From Phyto melanocephala (Eukaryota; Arthropoda; Insecta; Diptera; Rhinophoridae), in contig OW799235.1 of the NCBI GenBank assembly GCA_941918925.1, positions 32,663,201 to 32,727,200 on the forward strand: a stretch of DNA of 64,000 bases, given 5' to 3'. The translations under genes were made by a program, and so were the position numbers. Positions 20,652-32,828 of the stretch are shown here, in pieces; position 1 is the stretch's first letter, and each line of letters opens with the position of its first letter. Below the pieces are notes generated by a model. It was not told where the DNA came from. It worked only from the letters and a program-made list of their open reading frames with translations, and did not search any database.

Positions 20652-22635
20652 TTTTTATTTAATTCCGTTTGTTGAACGGTGTATTTTCAATAGTTTTCTA
20701 ATTTATATCATCCATCCCAACCCACCTTTACCACAAATTAAATGTTCTTCTTTTGACAAAGATCTCAATGCAAACGAAATAATTCTTAAAATCACATAAG
20801 AGGAACCACAAACTTTATGTTTAAATTTGATTTATTGCCCTACTGACTTTAATAATATTTCAAGTGTGTTCTGAAATATTTTTATATATAAAATTTTTAC
20901 ATAATTTCTTAACGTTATTCCTATGCTCATTTAAAACGTTTCATTAAGTTCTTTAATAGTCTACATCTTTCAGTTCGTTTCTGTTTTTTCTTTTCTCCTT
21001 TTGTATTTGAGTATGTGTTATTGTGCGATTCTTTTTATTTTATAACCTCCAATTTCATACAAACTAGAACTGAACACTCGTTCTACATTCATTTGTTAAA
21101 GTTTATGTTCCACTAACGGAAAGTAAAAAAATAAAATAAAATAAAAAAACATAACTTAAATGAAAAAGCTAAAATTATAAATATAAAAAAAATAAACTTT
21201 AAAAAATCTAGAAACCTTGTAACTTAAAAATACAGCAAACATTGTGGTTTTTTGTAATTTTTCTCGTTTTTATTATGTTTTTGTAGTTTAAGCATCTTTT
21301 TTGTGTTTGTGCTCTGTATTTCATGCCATACAATTCGAAATAACACCATATACGAGCGGTTGCGGACAGAAAAAATATATACTCAAATATAGTAAAAATA
21401 TTAGTAAAAATGCATTTAAAAAAGAAACTATTTCTGCTCTTTATCAAACTTACAGTCTGCACCTTTAAAAAATATCCTTTTTCCCTGATATTATTGATTT
21501 CAGAAGGCTTTAAACAAGTCCTATGCTTGTAAGTTTTTGACACAAGTGCAGTATTTATAGAAGATTTTCGATAATAAAGTTTAGATTTTTTTTTTTTAGT
21601 GATTTATCAAATGAATTATGCTTATATGTATCTAGTATATTGAAAAACACAGTCCACTAGGAAACGGTGTAGAATGGATGGTATATTGAAAATGCTGGTT
21701 ATATGAATGAATGTACTTATACCCGTATTTAGTTGTTGCTGTTTTATGTTTGTATGTGTTTATAAGTATGTAGAAGTAAAAGTATGTAGTGCCGTTTCTG
21801 GCTTTTGGCAATGAATTTAAATAAACTTGAATGCTTGCTTTTGCATGCTTTGCTATGGTTGAAAAATCTTTTTGGCGGTATTTTAAGAAAATACTCACAA
21901 ATAAAAATGAAAGTGCTACTCTTGCTTTTCTTAAAGTTGAAATATACAATGTTGAAATATTTTAATTTTAGCAAAACGTTTGAAACATTGATTACAATTA
22001 TTGTCAGTGAACTGATGCCATGCTCTAAGTATGTAGATACAATGAAATTGTAATTTAGAGCATGTGAGTTTATTAATTTTAGTAGTAAACTGCTTGTGAA
22101 ACAATTGACTGTCCTGACTTTTAAGGCAACTCAAGACTGGAGTATTTTTTTCTTGTACATTTAAGTAGTTATAATAATATCGTTGGTAATCCGTTAACAA
22201 AGAGCTTTTTGGTGTTATTTGGATTATTGTTTTGATAAAATCTAAATTTATTGTACTCAAGTGAACAAGACTAGCAACAACTAATCCCCACTACATATAA
22301 TTTAATAACATTGGATTCGATTGAGATGGTAAAGGATAATGTGACTGACTCTGGGTTTCGTTGAATTTTATGTCAACAAATATTATTTTTTCTGTAGAAA
22401 ATGCAAACTGTCAAAGACATCGAATAGAGAACTTCAAAGGATTTAAAAATAATGAAAAATAATATATACAACGTTAGCTGATATCTTGCTGTATATCTCA
22501 CATTTATATTTGTCTACTAGTTTCCCAATCCGCCTTAAGTTAGATTACAGTTCACAAAGTCAACGTAATATGGGTTATACTTGATAAAGGCTATTTTTTT
22601 AGAAGTAGAGAAATTTTAAATGGAATAAAATAAAC
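20652..22635. other. AT-rich stretch with overlapping ORFs of doubtful value
   Basis: Several frames of 76-111 codons overlap on both strands between 21208 and 22260. They are Lys/Phe/Ile/Tyr-rich, match no family I know and cover each other, as expected by chance in AT-rich DNA. A ~40-base palindromic feel around 21880-21960 reflects similar AAGTGCTACTCTTG words and gives no clear element. Confidence 0.4.
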
Positions 22636-22639
22636 ACGA

Positions 22640-23170
22640 ATTTTTTAAATTGACATGAAATTTACTTTATTCGGCATATAACCGCCACGGCTTGCTCGAA
22701 TGTACTCTAATCTGCAGGTCCAATTTTTTGTGAATTTTTCCAATATTTGTAGCTGTTTATCGGTAAAATGCTACGAATGTTTTCCTCCAAGTGGTCAATC
22801 GTTTCCGAAGTAGACCAGTGACTTCACATATTTCTACAGAAAATAGTCTAGCGGCGTTAAATCAGAAGTTACCAATCGTTTTCTTCAATAAATCAATTGT
22901 GGTACAAGCTGTGTGACATATTGTGACGACTTGTTGAAACCATAGCTCCTACACATCATGGTTGCTTAACTCATGAACAAACAGTTTACTAATCATTGCT
23001 ATATAGCGGTTACTGTAGCGTTCTGTCCAGCATCGTTTTTAAAGAAGTACGGAACAATGATTCCACCAGCCCATAAGGCTAAAGCTTTGTATGAAGCTTA
23101 GCACCCTAAGTGGAAGTAATTCCTAAATGCTCACAGGTGTAGTGAATCATATTAGAGGTGACAATCTTTT
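22640..23170 (-). pseudogene. DD41D-type mariner transposase pseudogene
   Basis: On the minus strand, in order and in shifting frames, one reads WAGGIIVPYFFKNDAGQN; FVHELSNHDV-stop-ELWFQQ; ICHTACTTIDLLKKTIGN; LEENIRSILP-like; and FTKNWTCRLEYIRASRGGYM near the C-terminus. This is the second half of a transposase of the same group as 60272-61030. The second catalytic Asp lies in a damaged FQQVVT (for FQQDGAT), the third catalytic block is deleted or shifted, and there are several stops. No terminal repeats were located. The DNA from 23170 to 23268 may be more of the same element but could not be read. Confidence 0.75.
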
Positions 23171-23269
23171 AGTGGCGAGTGTCAAACATTTGTAAATAAT
23201 GTACATCGCAGTCTCATCCTCCATGTCGCAAAACCAACTGGTATTATGTCCTAAAAAGATCACTTTAAA

Positions 23270-24109
23270 CAAGTAAGAGCGCTATATTCGGCCGTGCCGA
23301 ATCTTATATACCCTTCACAACGTGTAGTCATGCAATAACAGTAGTTTGTATCACCATTCATCCCATATGAAATATGTACATACATATAAAAAACATTCAT
23401 ATATAAAAACATCCCATTGTAAAATTATAAATTCACGTATGTATGTTAAAAAAACAAAAAAAAAAAATAAATAAATAAAAAAACAATTTTAAAAAATATT
23501 TAAAAAATAATTAAAAAAAAAATTATTATATACATAATATATATAAAACAAAAAAAAAAGAAAAAAAATTAAAAAAAATAATAATAATAAAAATCTAAAT
23601 AATATATTAAATAAAAAATAAAAAAAATTAAGAAAAAAAATTTTTTAAAAATTTAAAAAAAAATTAAAAAAAATTTTTTTTTGGCTCAGCTGGGATTCGA
23701 TTCCACGTTTTCTCTAACCAGTATACACGTTTGTATGTATGTATGTTGTTGTTGTAATGTTGTTTTTGTAAAAAAAAATCGAGGTGGTCGTGGGTTTTTG
23801 CTCATATCTCAGTTGTTTATGTTCCGATGTTTCTGATTTTCAATACCGATCTACTCCCGAATGTTTCTGATATTTTTATATCTCACCTGGGTCCAAGCGA
23901 TGTCGGGGGGCTTCAAAAAGTTGATTTCAACATACACACGGACAGACGGTCAAACGGACAGACGGACAGACTGACAGATCTTAATCGATTCCCCTATTCA
24001 TAAGCTTTCAGAAAATATATACTTTATGGGGTCGGAAATGAAAATTGTAGAAATTTAACACGGAATGACAAACCTATATATACCCTTTTTCACTGTGTGA
24101 AGGGTATAA
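23270..24109 (-). mobile_element. DINE-II element, complete ends
   Basis: The structure matches 16228-17267: CAAGTAAGAGCGC plus hairpin at left; CTTCACAACGTGTAGTC; A-rich tract 23440-23685; tRNA-like module at about 23682-23732; CACACGGACAGACGG repeated near 23935-23970; GTGTGAAGGGTATAAT at the 5' end. No coding capacity. Confidence 0.85.
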
Positions 24110-24519
24110 TAAAACTATAAAAAATAAGTCAAAAACCTGTCAAAAGCGAAATAGACCCATAAATTAATTGATGACGGCAACGTTAAATATTCTCATTTCA
24201 GTGTATAATATTCTTTGTTTTTATTTTCGGACTCAAAAAAAAACATATTGGTTTGTGCAAATATAGACAAATTTAATGAAAATTGTTGAGATAAACAGTC
24301 TCTTAAAATCAGAGAACAAGAAAATTCTATATGAAAATAGAACACATTCTCGTGACTGTATTCTTTGACTTATATAAGATACCAACTTGTTATAACAAAA
24401 AACAAAAAAATTGCATGGATATGAAATATAATATATCGCTTCTAATGTAAATCTTAGTTTGGTCAACCAAATGTACCCAGACCATATCACCGACTACTGA
24501 CTACAAAATGATTAATGTG
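24110..24519. other. Spacer without recognised gene
   Basis: The 85-codon minus-strand ORF at 24233-24490 shows no known domain. Its Phe/Tyr/Ile-rich composition follows the base composition. Confidence 0.4.
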
Positions 24520-24772
24520 GCTGACTTCACAAATGCAGTTCGCATTGTAACATTGCAAAGAAATTTATTTACAAGGCAAAGTAATATTGTATTAAACTTT
24601 TACAAAGAAAACCATGCAAATAAAAACCATGCAAGAAATTGACATATAATACGCACTGAAAATCTTTGACATGCAATAATGAACATGAGGCATTGTCAAA
24701 ACAAATTTTAATGTTTTTTATGAATACAATACATTGTAAGATTACATTGCAAACTGCATTTATGAAGTCAGC
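24520..24772. mobile_element. MITE with GCTGACTTCA ends
   Basis: GCTGACTTCACAAATGCAGTT at the left (from 24520) is mirrored on the right (ending 24772) by an inverted arm differing at a few positions. Symmetry extends about 40 bases, through GCATTGTAACATTGCAA. The 253-bp element has an AT-rich centre and no coding capacity. A target duplication is not clear. Confidence 0.65.
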
Positions 24773-26332
24773 TTGTATAACAAACTCCTAAATCAAAATA
24801 GTTTCCAAATGTAAAATCAAAATTTTAAATAAAGCTACTTCAGACAACTAACGGATTAACAGAACGAGAATGTTTAGTCAAGTAAAAAATTATCCTTTTT
24901 TATGTACTAGATGATCGAGAATCATTATTGTCATTAGAATCATTAGATCTATCCTGCACGTGTACATACTTCGACTTTAAAAAGTTACCGAAATTTAAGT
25001 AAATATTTTCCGCATCTTTTCTTTTGATAGTGTAGCTTATTTGTATAGTCGTTTTAAACTTGCTTTAATATTCATACTTGTGTCTTGGTAAATATTTGGT
25101 AAGACTAAAATGATGCAACGAGTGGCAGATGAACTTAAGAATTTGGTAAAATTGGATACACACTGTGGCAGAAACAAATGTTTATGCATTTAAAGCCGCT
25201 CTATCACTTGTTCTACAGACATGTAGTTGATTCTTTTTAGCAAAAAATTTAAAAAAATTTAAAAAAATTAAAAAGTCTTCACTAAAGATACATACATATC
25301 TGAGGTCTTTGTATGTTTACGCACGTATGTATGTTAGTATGTGGCTGTGTGAACAGTAGTGGTAAGCAAAGCTGCCAGATTTAATGATATTTCTATGGTT
25401 TAAGTTTATTTTATTTTTGATTTCAATGCTAAAACCAATCGCTAAGTCCTGGTTTAACCATACAAAATGACTTCGTTGGAACCAACTTAAAACGTTTTTT
25501 GATGTGGTTTTAAGAAGTCTTACATAATACAACCTTTTTTCGATGCACTTAATTCAGTGCTACCAAGTTCAAAGGATTAAAAATTACTGATAATGTTAGA
25601 TTGCAATCAATAAAAAAATAGTTAACAAGTGAAATAAAACGAACAAAACAAAAACAATGGATGTAGCAGCTAAAACACACAAAAAAGTAGTTTTCATTTA
25701 CAGAAAAAGAAATGATTTATATTTTTGAAGGCATTCTAGAAATTTTTTAATTGTCCATACGAACAAAAACAGCTTATGTTCAGTGTCTCAAATAAATATT
25801 ATAACAAAAATATTAAAAAATACTACAAGAAAGGCGCTTACATCTGCGAAATAACTATCTTATGTTTTAATAAATTAATTAGACATACTGTGAGTTAAAA
25901 CCTGATTTTATTAAACTTATAGCGTAAATGAAAAATCTGCTGTTGGTTGTTTTAAAGTTCACACCAGGTTTTAACTTTAGGTGTGCGAACTCTATAAGAT
26001 CACTGGTTGGCTTTTTATAAATAATTTTTTTTTTGTATATTTTTTTAACAATATTACTAAATTAATAAAAATCGAAGAAATGAGACGATATTTTTATTTA
26101 TCTTATTTTGCACTTTCTAAACTAAAATTAAAAAAATAATATTTTGGTGATAAAAATTATTGCTTTAGAAGAGACATAAAATGCTGCCAGATCCACTATT
26201 TTTATTTATTCTAAAATGTCAAAAAAAAATCCACAGAATTCATACAAAATTTAATTCTTCCAAAAAAAAAAATAGTTTTTAGATATTTTTCTTTTTTTTT
26301 AAATTTTCCTAAAATCAATTTTATATAAAAAC
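24773..26332. other. AT-rich stretch without recognised gene
   Basis: Nothing identifiable. ORFs at 25317-25532 and 26211-26474 (minus) show no family resemblance; the latter runs into the DINE 3' end. Confidence 0.4.
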
Positions 26333-27630
26333 CAGTAAGATTGCTATATTCGGCCGTGCCGAAACTGATATTACCCTTCACCGTTATGTGCATAGGTATA
26401 AATACCATATCGTAGCTAAGCCTAAATTTTAGATTACATGTAATACGATATTTCTTTATTATTTCCGACAACATCTTTGAAATGTATTCTACTAGTCAAG
26501 ACCTTTCATTTGATACACATATTGTTTGGGTTGAACAAATTTGTTCCGCCATTTTGGATTTTATACTTTTTTAATAATTTACTAAACTGTAATAATTAAG
26601 CCCTTTTATTTGATACTAAAATTGTTGGGGCTAAAGGGACAAAGCCGTAACTTCTATATATAACTCATATTTTCGCCATTTAATCTAAATGGCTCTTAGA
26701 TTTTGATATATATTTTATTTTCATATCTAACTATATTTTAATACTTAAGACCTATCATTAAATTCGCATATTGGCTATCTCGGTAGTATTGAAACAGAAA
26801 AATATCTATTTCCGTTTGAAAATTTTCGAGAAAACACTGAAGCAGTTGTACTCTGTTGCTTATATCTCAGTTAATTTCAAACCGATTTTTTAGTTTTTCA
26901 TAAAAATTATTTCTTAAGCGTATTCCAAAATAATTGGGGAGTTTGAAAAAATTTAATATATTGAAGCAATATATACTTTTTAAAATAATTTTTGCCTATA
27001 ACTTTACCGATTTACCAAGTTATCTAAAATTTTTCATGAATATCTCCGGAGATATACCAAATCTATAAATAGTATATATATAAATATAGGGGGTATACCG
27101 AAGCAGACCTCTTCTATAAACGGGTCTCTTTTTGAACCCTTTCGTTTCCCAGAGATTTCGAGGCTTCCAAAGAAAACGACCTAAGTCCCGTGCCAACCCA
27201 GGATATTTGTGACTTCACATTGTAGACTGGTGATTATCTATAAATCGTAACAACCGTGTCTATAAATTATTCTAGGGCTAGAAAATTTCAATTTGTTTGG
27301 TAACAATAAGTGCAAAAACGGATACAGTCCTGTTTATTTGCTCATATCTCAGAAACTTAAAAGGCAATTATGCTGATTTTCAACACCGATCTGCTCATTA
27401 ATAGTTTTGATTTTTTGGTACCATACATACCCCTGTATCCAGGGGCTTCAAAAAGTAGATTTAAAAATACACACGAACAGCGGATCAGCGGGTAATGCTT
27501 AATCGACTCCCCTATTCATGAGCTTTCGGAAAATAATTTATGGGGTCGGAAATGCATATTCTAGAAATTTCACACAGAATGACAAACTTATATGTGTATA
27601 TCCTTACACTCACTGTGAAGGTTTTGAAAA
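26333..27630 (-). mobile_element. DINE-III element interrupted by LINE 3' end
   Basis: The 3' end at left carries the hairpin ATTCGGCCGTGCCGAAA and ATTACCCTTCACCG. The body has GCCATTTTGG, AAGCCCTTTTATTTGATAC and ATATCTCAGTTAATTTCAA. The 5' part has ACACGAACAGCGGATCAGCG, CTATTCATGAGCTTTC and CACACAGAATGACAAACTTA. A 5'-truncated LINE (27073-27251) is inserted in it. No coding capacity of its own. Confidence 0.75.
27073..27251 (-). mobile_element. LINE L-A 3' untranslated end
   Basis: On the minus strand this matches the 3' end of the LINE at 34300-35430: GATAATCACCAGTCTACAAT, TTGGCACGGGACTTAG, AATCTCTGGGAAACG, GACCCGTTTATAGAAGAGG, TATACCCCCTATATTTATA. It is a 5'-truncated copy of about 180 bp, containing no protein-coding part. 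CTATAAAT occurs on both sides and may be the target duplication. Confidence 0.7.
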
Positions 27631-28400
27631 TATCTGGCAACTTGTTTAGCACTTACTACATTAATGTTATAAATGTAAGCAACGATTGAAGTGTGTTGTT
27701 ACATTCATATAAACACATATTTTCTTAAATTTTTTTCGAATTATTATTTTTCGATTTTTTTTTAAGGGATTAATGTTCGCTAAAACGTACATGATGTTAA
27801 ATATTTCTTTTTCTTGCTTTACAAGTCAGTCAGCGTTAGATGAAAATATGTCTTTCATATAGATAAACGATTATTATTGATGTTATAGCATTACAATGTC
27901 GAATTTTTTTCAATGTACAAACAATTTCGGGAAAAAAATATTTGATAAATTTGTATCTTTAATGTAAAGCGTAGTCTTGAATATTAAAGGATAATATCAG
28001 AATGTACAAGAGAGAGATAATTTGTTATTCATTGAATTTCATCGTATAGACTGTAAGAATTTTAGATTTTTCATATATAAGTGTTAAAGAAAACAAGGTA
28101 ACAAAAAATTGTCAGCAATATTTTTAAAATTGCTTAAGAAATCCTATTTATTTTTAACAATAATCACAGTTGAGTTACGAATTTTTGTTTAAATTTAATA
28201 TTCAATTAATATTTACAAAAACAATTATCTAAGTATACTGGTACGTACAAACATATCTACAATTTAGATAAAAAGAAAATAGTCATAAAAAATGTTAAAT
28301 TACTACAATCACAGCGTACAATTGCTTTTGGTTTTTATGACACCCATTACTTAAACGCTTAAAAAGCCATAGCGGATATATAATAAATAAAAATAACTAC
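27631..28400. other. AT-rich stretch without recognised gene
   Basis: No gene or repeat boundary seen. Confidence 0.4.
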
Positions 28401-28478
28401 ATTTTACAACCCGAAACCCCACCTTTACACATTACCACACATTCCCGACCAATACACATACATACAACTGCAACAAAG

Positions 28479-28613
28479 ATGAGTTTCTGTAATCAAAAGA
28501 AAAACCATGTCTGGGAAAAGACAGCATTAGAAACACGCACACAACACAAGGCCAAAGTATGTTGTCGCTGTGGGACTGATAATGTCCATGGCTTTAAATG
28601 CAAACAAAAATAG
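28479..28613 (+). CDS. Candidate small protein, 44 residues, Cys/His cluster
   Basis: I do not recognise this protein. The frame starts ATG in the context CAACAAAGATG, acceptable for fly initiation, and ends TAG after 44 codons. It is Lys/Arg/Gln-rich at first (KKNHVWEKTALETRTQHKAK) and ends with CCRCGTDNVHGFKCKQK. There Cys29-Cys32-His38-Cys42 would form C-X2-C-X5-H-X3-C, close to but not the same as the CCHC zinc knuckle. Local GC content is clearly higher than around it. The upstream ~100 bases are A/C-rich like a fly 5' UTR, with ATATATAATAAATAAAA at about 28376. AATAAA follows at 28669, 56 bases past the stop. Size alone allows chance, and it could be one exon of something larger. Confidence 0.35.
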   Translation: MSFCNQKKNHVWEKTALETRTQHKAKVCCRCGTDNVHGFKCKQK

Positions 28614-28668
28614 ATGTCGTCACGTCGTTATGCTATAGGCCAAAAACTCATTGAACAAAGAGAAATAT

Positions 28669-28674
28669 AATAAA
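28669..28674 (+). terminator. AATAAA poly(A) signal after the small ORF
   Basis: AATAAA 56 bases after the stop of the 28479-28613 frame. In AT-rich DNA this hexamer is common, so it is only supporting evidence. Confidence 0.3.
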
Positions 28675-28679
28675 AAACA

Positions 28680-29520
28680 TAACTCGTAAAACATCCAGCG
28701 TAAAGGTAAAAAGCGTATAAAAGCATAAATATATATACAAACATATCATATTCAAATAAAAATTCTATAATAAAAGTCATTCGTACATGTAAACACATGA
28801 GCATCCATATGTTATGTAATCGAGTAGTAGGGACGTTCAAGATCTTTTGAAATCAGCAAAGGTTTTGAACTTTTAAGTTAAACTTTAGAGACTTGCATGA
28901 CAACTATTATGATTACATATCGTAAATATATGCATGATTGCATTATTTTATTTGTTAAAGGAATATTATTTTGTTATTGTACTTGCTCGAACAAGTGAGA
29001 AGTTGGTAATAATTAGAATAAAATAAAAGTCAATTTTTTAGCTTTTTTGTTAAGAGTGATGACGATAATACACCAAACACAAATTAAGTAGATACCGGTC
29101 ATTACTATAATCCCATAATTTATGTACGTGAAATAAAAAGTAGAAACACAATGCAACTGCAATGCTCCAGTGATCATGCATTCACTCTGAATGAACATAG
29201 ATCATTTTGGTGCTTTTTTACATTTAAAAACTAATGAATTCCTATCGTTCTTTTGACACCACATATTGCCATTGAATTTAATTACATTTAGTTTTGATCC
29301 AGAAACGTTGTATATTGTTTTAAGTTTTAAATTCACTTCAAGTGAAAAACAATTTATATTAATCAAATTAAATCACAAAAAAATTTCCCTCAAATATTAA
29401 AGCTGTTTTTTTTAAGCGAAATTAATTTTTTATTTATATCAGTAAAATGTTTCTTGTCTCTTAATCATTCTATTCGCTTCTTTAGGTTCAAAAAACTAAA
29501 AAGTCAACGCAATAAAATAA
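28680..29520. other. AT-rich stretch without recognised gene
   Basis: The minus-strand frames at 28628-28840 and 29013-29198 have no known domain. Nothing else is seen. Confidence 0.4.
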
Positions 29521-30735
29521 TAGGTAATAGTGCTTTATTCGGCTGTTATATACCCTTCACACAGATATTAATTACAAATCTTGCTTTTGTTGTTGGTTTA
29601 ACTAAATCAATTTCTGAAGTAAGCTAAATCGATTTTAATGTAAAAAATTTGATCAAAAAAAGTAAAGGACAAGTGGTTATTTGCTTATATCTCAATAGTT
29701 TATATGGAAGCTTTATTACTTTTTTGAACTAACAGTTTTAAAACCATAACTGACAACTATGGCCAAAACTTATTTAAAAAATCGTTAATCGTTCGCCCAT
29801 GCCTTTGTAAGTAAATAATCTATTAAAACAATATTTTATTTAAATGTTACCAAGGCTACATATTTTTTATACACGTAAGAAATGTTTCAATATATTCCAC
29901 AGAAGCTGCTAAATCTGTCTTTGTTTGAGTAATAAGGAGAGGCAATCTCCTTATCTCCAAACTTTCCTCATCGAGTACATAGCCTTACTCGCTTTGTCTA
30001 TCCGGCTTGCGACGTGGTGCATTGTTTGTTGAAATTGTGCAGCCAAGGTAGCTAAAGGCTAAACATCCTCTATAATAGTGTCATTGAAGGGGAGCGCGTT
30101 AGTGTTGTTTGTGTTTATCATCATGACCTTTGCCTTCTTCGTGTTGATGAAAAGTCCAACCTTAAGTGCATTTTGATGAAGGGCTTGGGGTTTTTCATTT
30201 ATATGTTCAAAGCTATGTGCGAGTAGGCATAGATCATTTGCATAATCCAAGTCGTTTAATTTTGCGAATGGAGCCCACTGTAAGCCGTTTGGAGCTGCTG
30301 TGTTTGTCTTAACCATTACTTCATCCAGTACGAGCAAAAACAGGAGAGGGGAAAGCACGCATCCTTAGCGCACTCCAAGGTCAATTGAAAAGGCATCAGA
30401 AGTTTGTCCTTTTAGCAGAATTTTGTTTTCAGCATTGAAATACATATTTTTAATAATGTTTGTAATGGTGCTTGGGATCCCCCTGCGCCCAAGCGCTTTC
30501 CATATGTGGATACATAGTCGACACATGATCTGCCTTCACGAAAGCCAGCCTGCTCTTATCTTAACTTTTGGTTGAGTGAAGAGAGTCGTTCCAAGATTAC
30601 AATTGCAAGTATTTTCTGAATGGTGTTCAATAATGATATCCCACTCCAATTCTTACATTTCACATTAATATTATAGAAACTACAAACAGAATGACAAACT
30701 TGTATTAACTTACTTTTTTGCACTCTTCTGAGTAC
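29521..30735 (-). mobile_element. DINE-III element split by a LINE
   Basis: Left part 29521-29740 has the 3' terminal words (GTAATAGTGCTTTATTCGGC, TATACCCTTCACAC, TTGCTTATATCTCAATAGTTT). Right part about 30657-30735 has the 5' words (TAGAAACTACAAACAGAATG, GACAAACTTGTATT). The LINE segment 29890-30655 lies between. Both DINE parts share orientation, so a single interrupted element is likely. Confidence 0.6.
29890..30655 (-). pseudogene. LINE reverse transcriptase fragment (family L-D)
   Basis: On the minus strand, in order: WSGISLLNTIQKILAIVIL (the fingers motif usually read WRGI.LLN...KI); then LAFVKADHVSTM-like decayed DQAGFR..RSC region; then MLSPLLFLLVLDEVM; LNDLDYANDLCLLAHSF, where the catalytic YADD is changed to YAND; KVGLFINTKKAKVMMIN; and, after a frame change, FSYLGCTIST. 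These are RT motifs of a non-LTR element in the right order, with stops and frameshifts. The YADD to YAND change alone would inactivate it. The clade is uncertain. Confidence 0.85.
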
Positions 30736-31224
30736 AATAACAAGTACTTGAATGTACCACTCTACTTTTTTTATTAAAAAAGTGTAATAAGCGAAGCAAT
30801 ACAAGAACACATCAGTGCAATACTCTGTTTATATGCACTTTTTACAGAAATTAAGGAAGTTAAAACGAAGTAAATTTCTTCAAATTGCAATTAGCCAACC
30901 AAAAACTGAGTAAATAAAAGCCTTTCAGCAAGCTTCTCATTTTGTTGAGTTGTGTTTTTAACTAACTGAGTATTAACGTGAATTTTTATATTTATCACAG
31001 AGAGTGTAAATTCTATATATGCAGAGAAAACAGTATCGGTTGTGAGTAACACAATTGTTGTCAACCGCATAGTTTAGATGTGATAGTAAAATTTTACGAT
31101 TGTCTCAACAGAATTTCCTTTTAGAATATAAATATGTATGTTGTCAGCACTTAGAAATTATTATTCTTGCAATAGAATTTTTATAACCACAAAAGAAAAG
31201 TTCGATTGCAAGAGCCAAACCGCT
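30736..31224. other. AT-rich stretch without recognised gene
   Basis: Nothing supported. Confidence 0.4.
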
Positions 31225-32828
31225 TGATTAACAATGAATGTGATTTTCTGTTTTCTGGGTGTAGGTTTGTCATTTCTTGTGCAATTTCTGCAATATTCAT
31301 TTCAAAACCCATTAAGTACATATTTTTGGAAAACTTAAGAATAGTATAGTTGTATGTCAAAATCAATTTTTTTTTAGACCCCCGCCATTGACAAGACAAC
31401 TGTCTGATATCGAAATATTAAAAATATTTGGAAGCAGAGCAGTATTGAAACTCATCAAATACCTTTCTTAGCTATAAGCAAATAAACACAACCGCCTCTG
31501 TTATTGCCCTTATTTTAAACAAAAAATTAAACATTTTTCAGCGTTTTAATTTTTCAGATGCGTTATGCCTTTTAGAGATTTTTGTGAAAAAATTTTAACA
31601 AATCGGTCGCTAATCGGAAAAGTTATAGGCAAAAAGTATTTTAAAATATACATGTATATTAAGTTCCTAAATAATTTTTGGACACGCTTAATACACCAAA
31701 GTAGAAGCCGTGGTGTCAAAAATCATTTCTGATAAATCGATTAAAAACTAGCTGAAATATAAGAACCAAAATACAACTGCCTCGGTGTTTTTTCCAAAAT
31801 ACTCTAGGAAAAAATATTTTTTTCAGTTTCTATACAATCGAGACGGCCAATCTGAATATCAAATGAAAGATCTCGACTCAATACAATATCATTTAAAAAA
31901 GACTTAAATTCATCATGATGGCGGCTGATATTAAATGGCGGTCAATAAATTTTTTTAATAAGACACATTTGGTATTTCAAAATTTACCCCCTTGTTCACT
32001 AACAATATCGGCATGAATGAAAGGGATTGGCCAGTAGAATGGGGAAAACTATTAAATGAGTATAAAATCCAAATGGCGTCTGAAACAAAAAGGCGGAAAT
32101 TTGTTATCTCCATCCATATGGGTATTAAATGAAAAGGCTTGACTAGTAGAATATAGTTATGAATGCAAAAATTTTAAATCAAATATGGCGTTGGAAAATA
32201 GCGAAAAAAATGACGTATAACATGAAATCTACAACTACGATGTATTCATTATACCTATATAAGTAAAGGGTGTTTAAATTGTTAAGGCCGATGTTGATTT
32301 TGAATAAAGCACAAAATATTTAGGAAATCATTGTCACATCTTTCTGTTATGATAATATTTGTATGGTTCAATTATGTAAGGAACAAAATATCAGCCAAAT
32401 GGCCGCCGCAACTTTGGCAGCACACGTCCATCCGGTTGACTGCACTTATGCCACACTATCTCGAATGTTTCAGTGTTTCCCGTTCTTTGAACTAAGAAGG
32501 CATTCACAGATATTTTCACATTAAATACAGACCTGTTTTTCTGAAATTTTATTATTTTTCACAATTCTCCCGATTGTTGACAAATTTAAACAATTATGTT
32601 GACCAAGAGAATTACGAAGTGCACGAAATTCATTTTGATTTGAACGCTCATTTTTATAATAAGCCTGAATAGCTTTAATACGCTGCTCGATTGTGTATCT
32701 TTCCATGGTTCAAATTGAGTTAGATTGAAATTGAGAAATGTAAAATGAAATGCAGAAAAAAAATCTGACGTCATGATGGTGACGGTTATTATCAGATTCG
32801 CCAAGGCCTAATTAATTACTCTTACTTG
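31225..32828 (+). mobile_element. DINE-III element with nested DD41D relic
   Basis: Plus-strand order: GTAGGTTTGTCATTTCTTGTG (5' end words, about 31262), GACCCCCGCCATTGACAAG, GGCCAGTAGAATGGGG, AATGGCG repeats of the GCCATTTTG type, then the nested mariner relic (32267-32785), and a 3' end with a decayed hairpin (AGATTCGCCAAGGCCTAATT) and ATTACTCTTACTTG at 32815-32828. The CGGACAGACGG block is lost. Confidence 0.65.
32267..32785 (-). pseudogene. DD41D mariner relic with intact N-terminal start
   Basis: The left end AAGGGTGTTTAAATTGTTAA plus GGCCGATGTTGATTTT is a variant of the terminal repeat at 38621 and 56188. On the minus strand the frame 32706-32521 starts MERYTIEQRIKAIQAYYKN and continues RALRNSLGQHNCLN, STIGRIVKN. 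This is the first helix-turn-helix segment of the DD41D group, about 45 residues long. After it the sequence is decayed, and only the GGHL-like C-terminal region near 32400 remains; the catalytic domain is deleted. The right terminal repeat is lost. Confidence 0.75.

Noticed and set aside
21208..22260. Cluster of 76-111 codon ORFs on both strands
   Set aside because: They overlap each other, follow AT composition and resemble no family; no splice, promoter or conservation evidence can be given.
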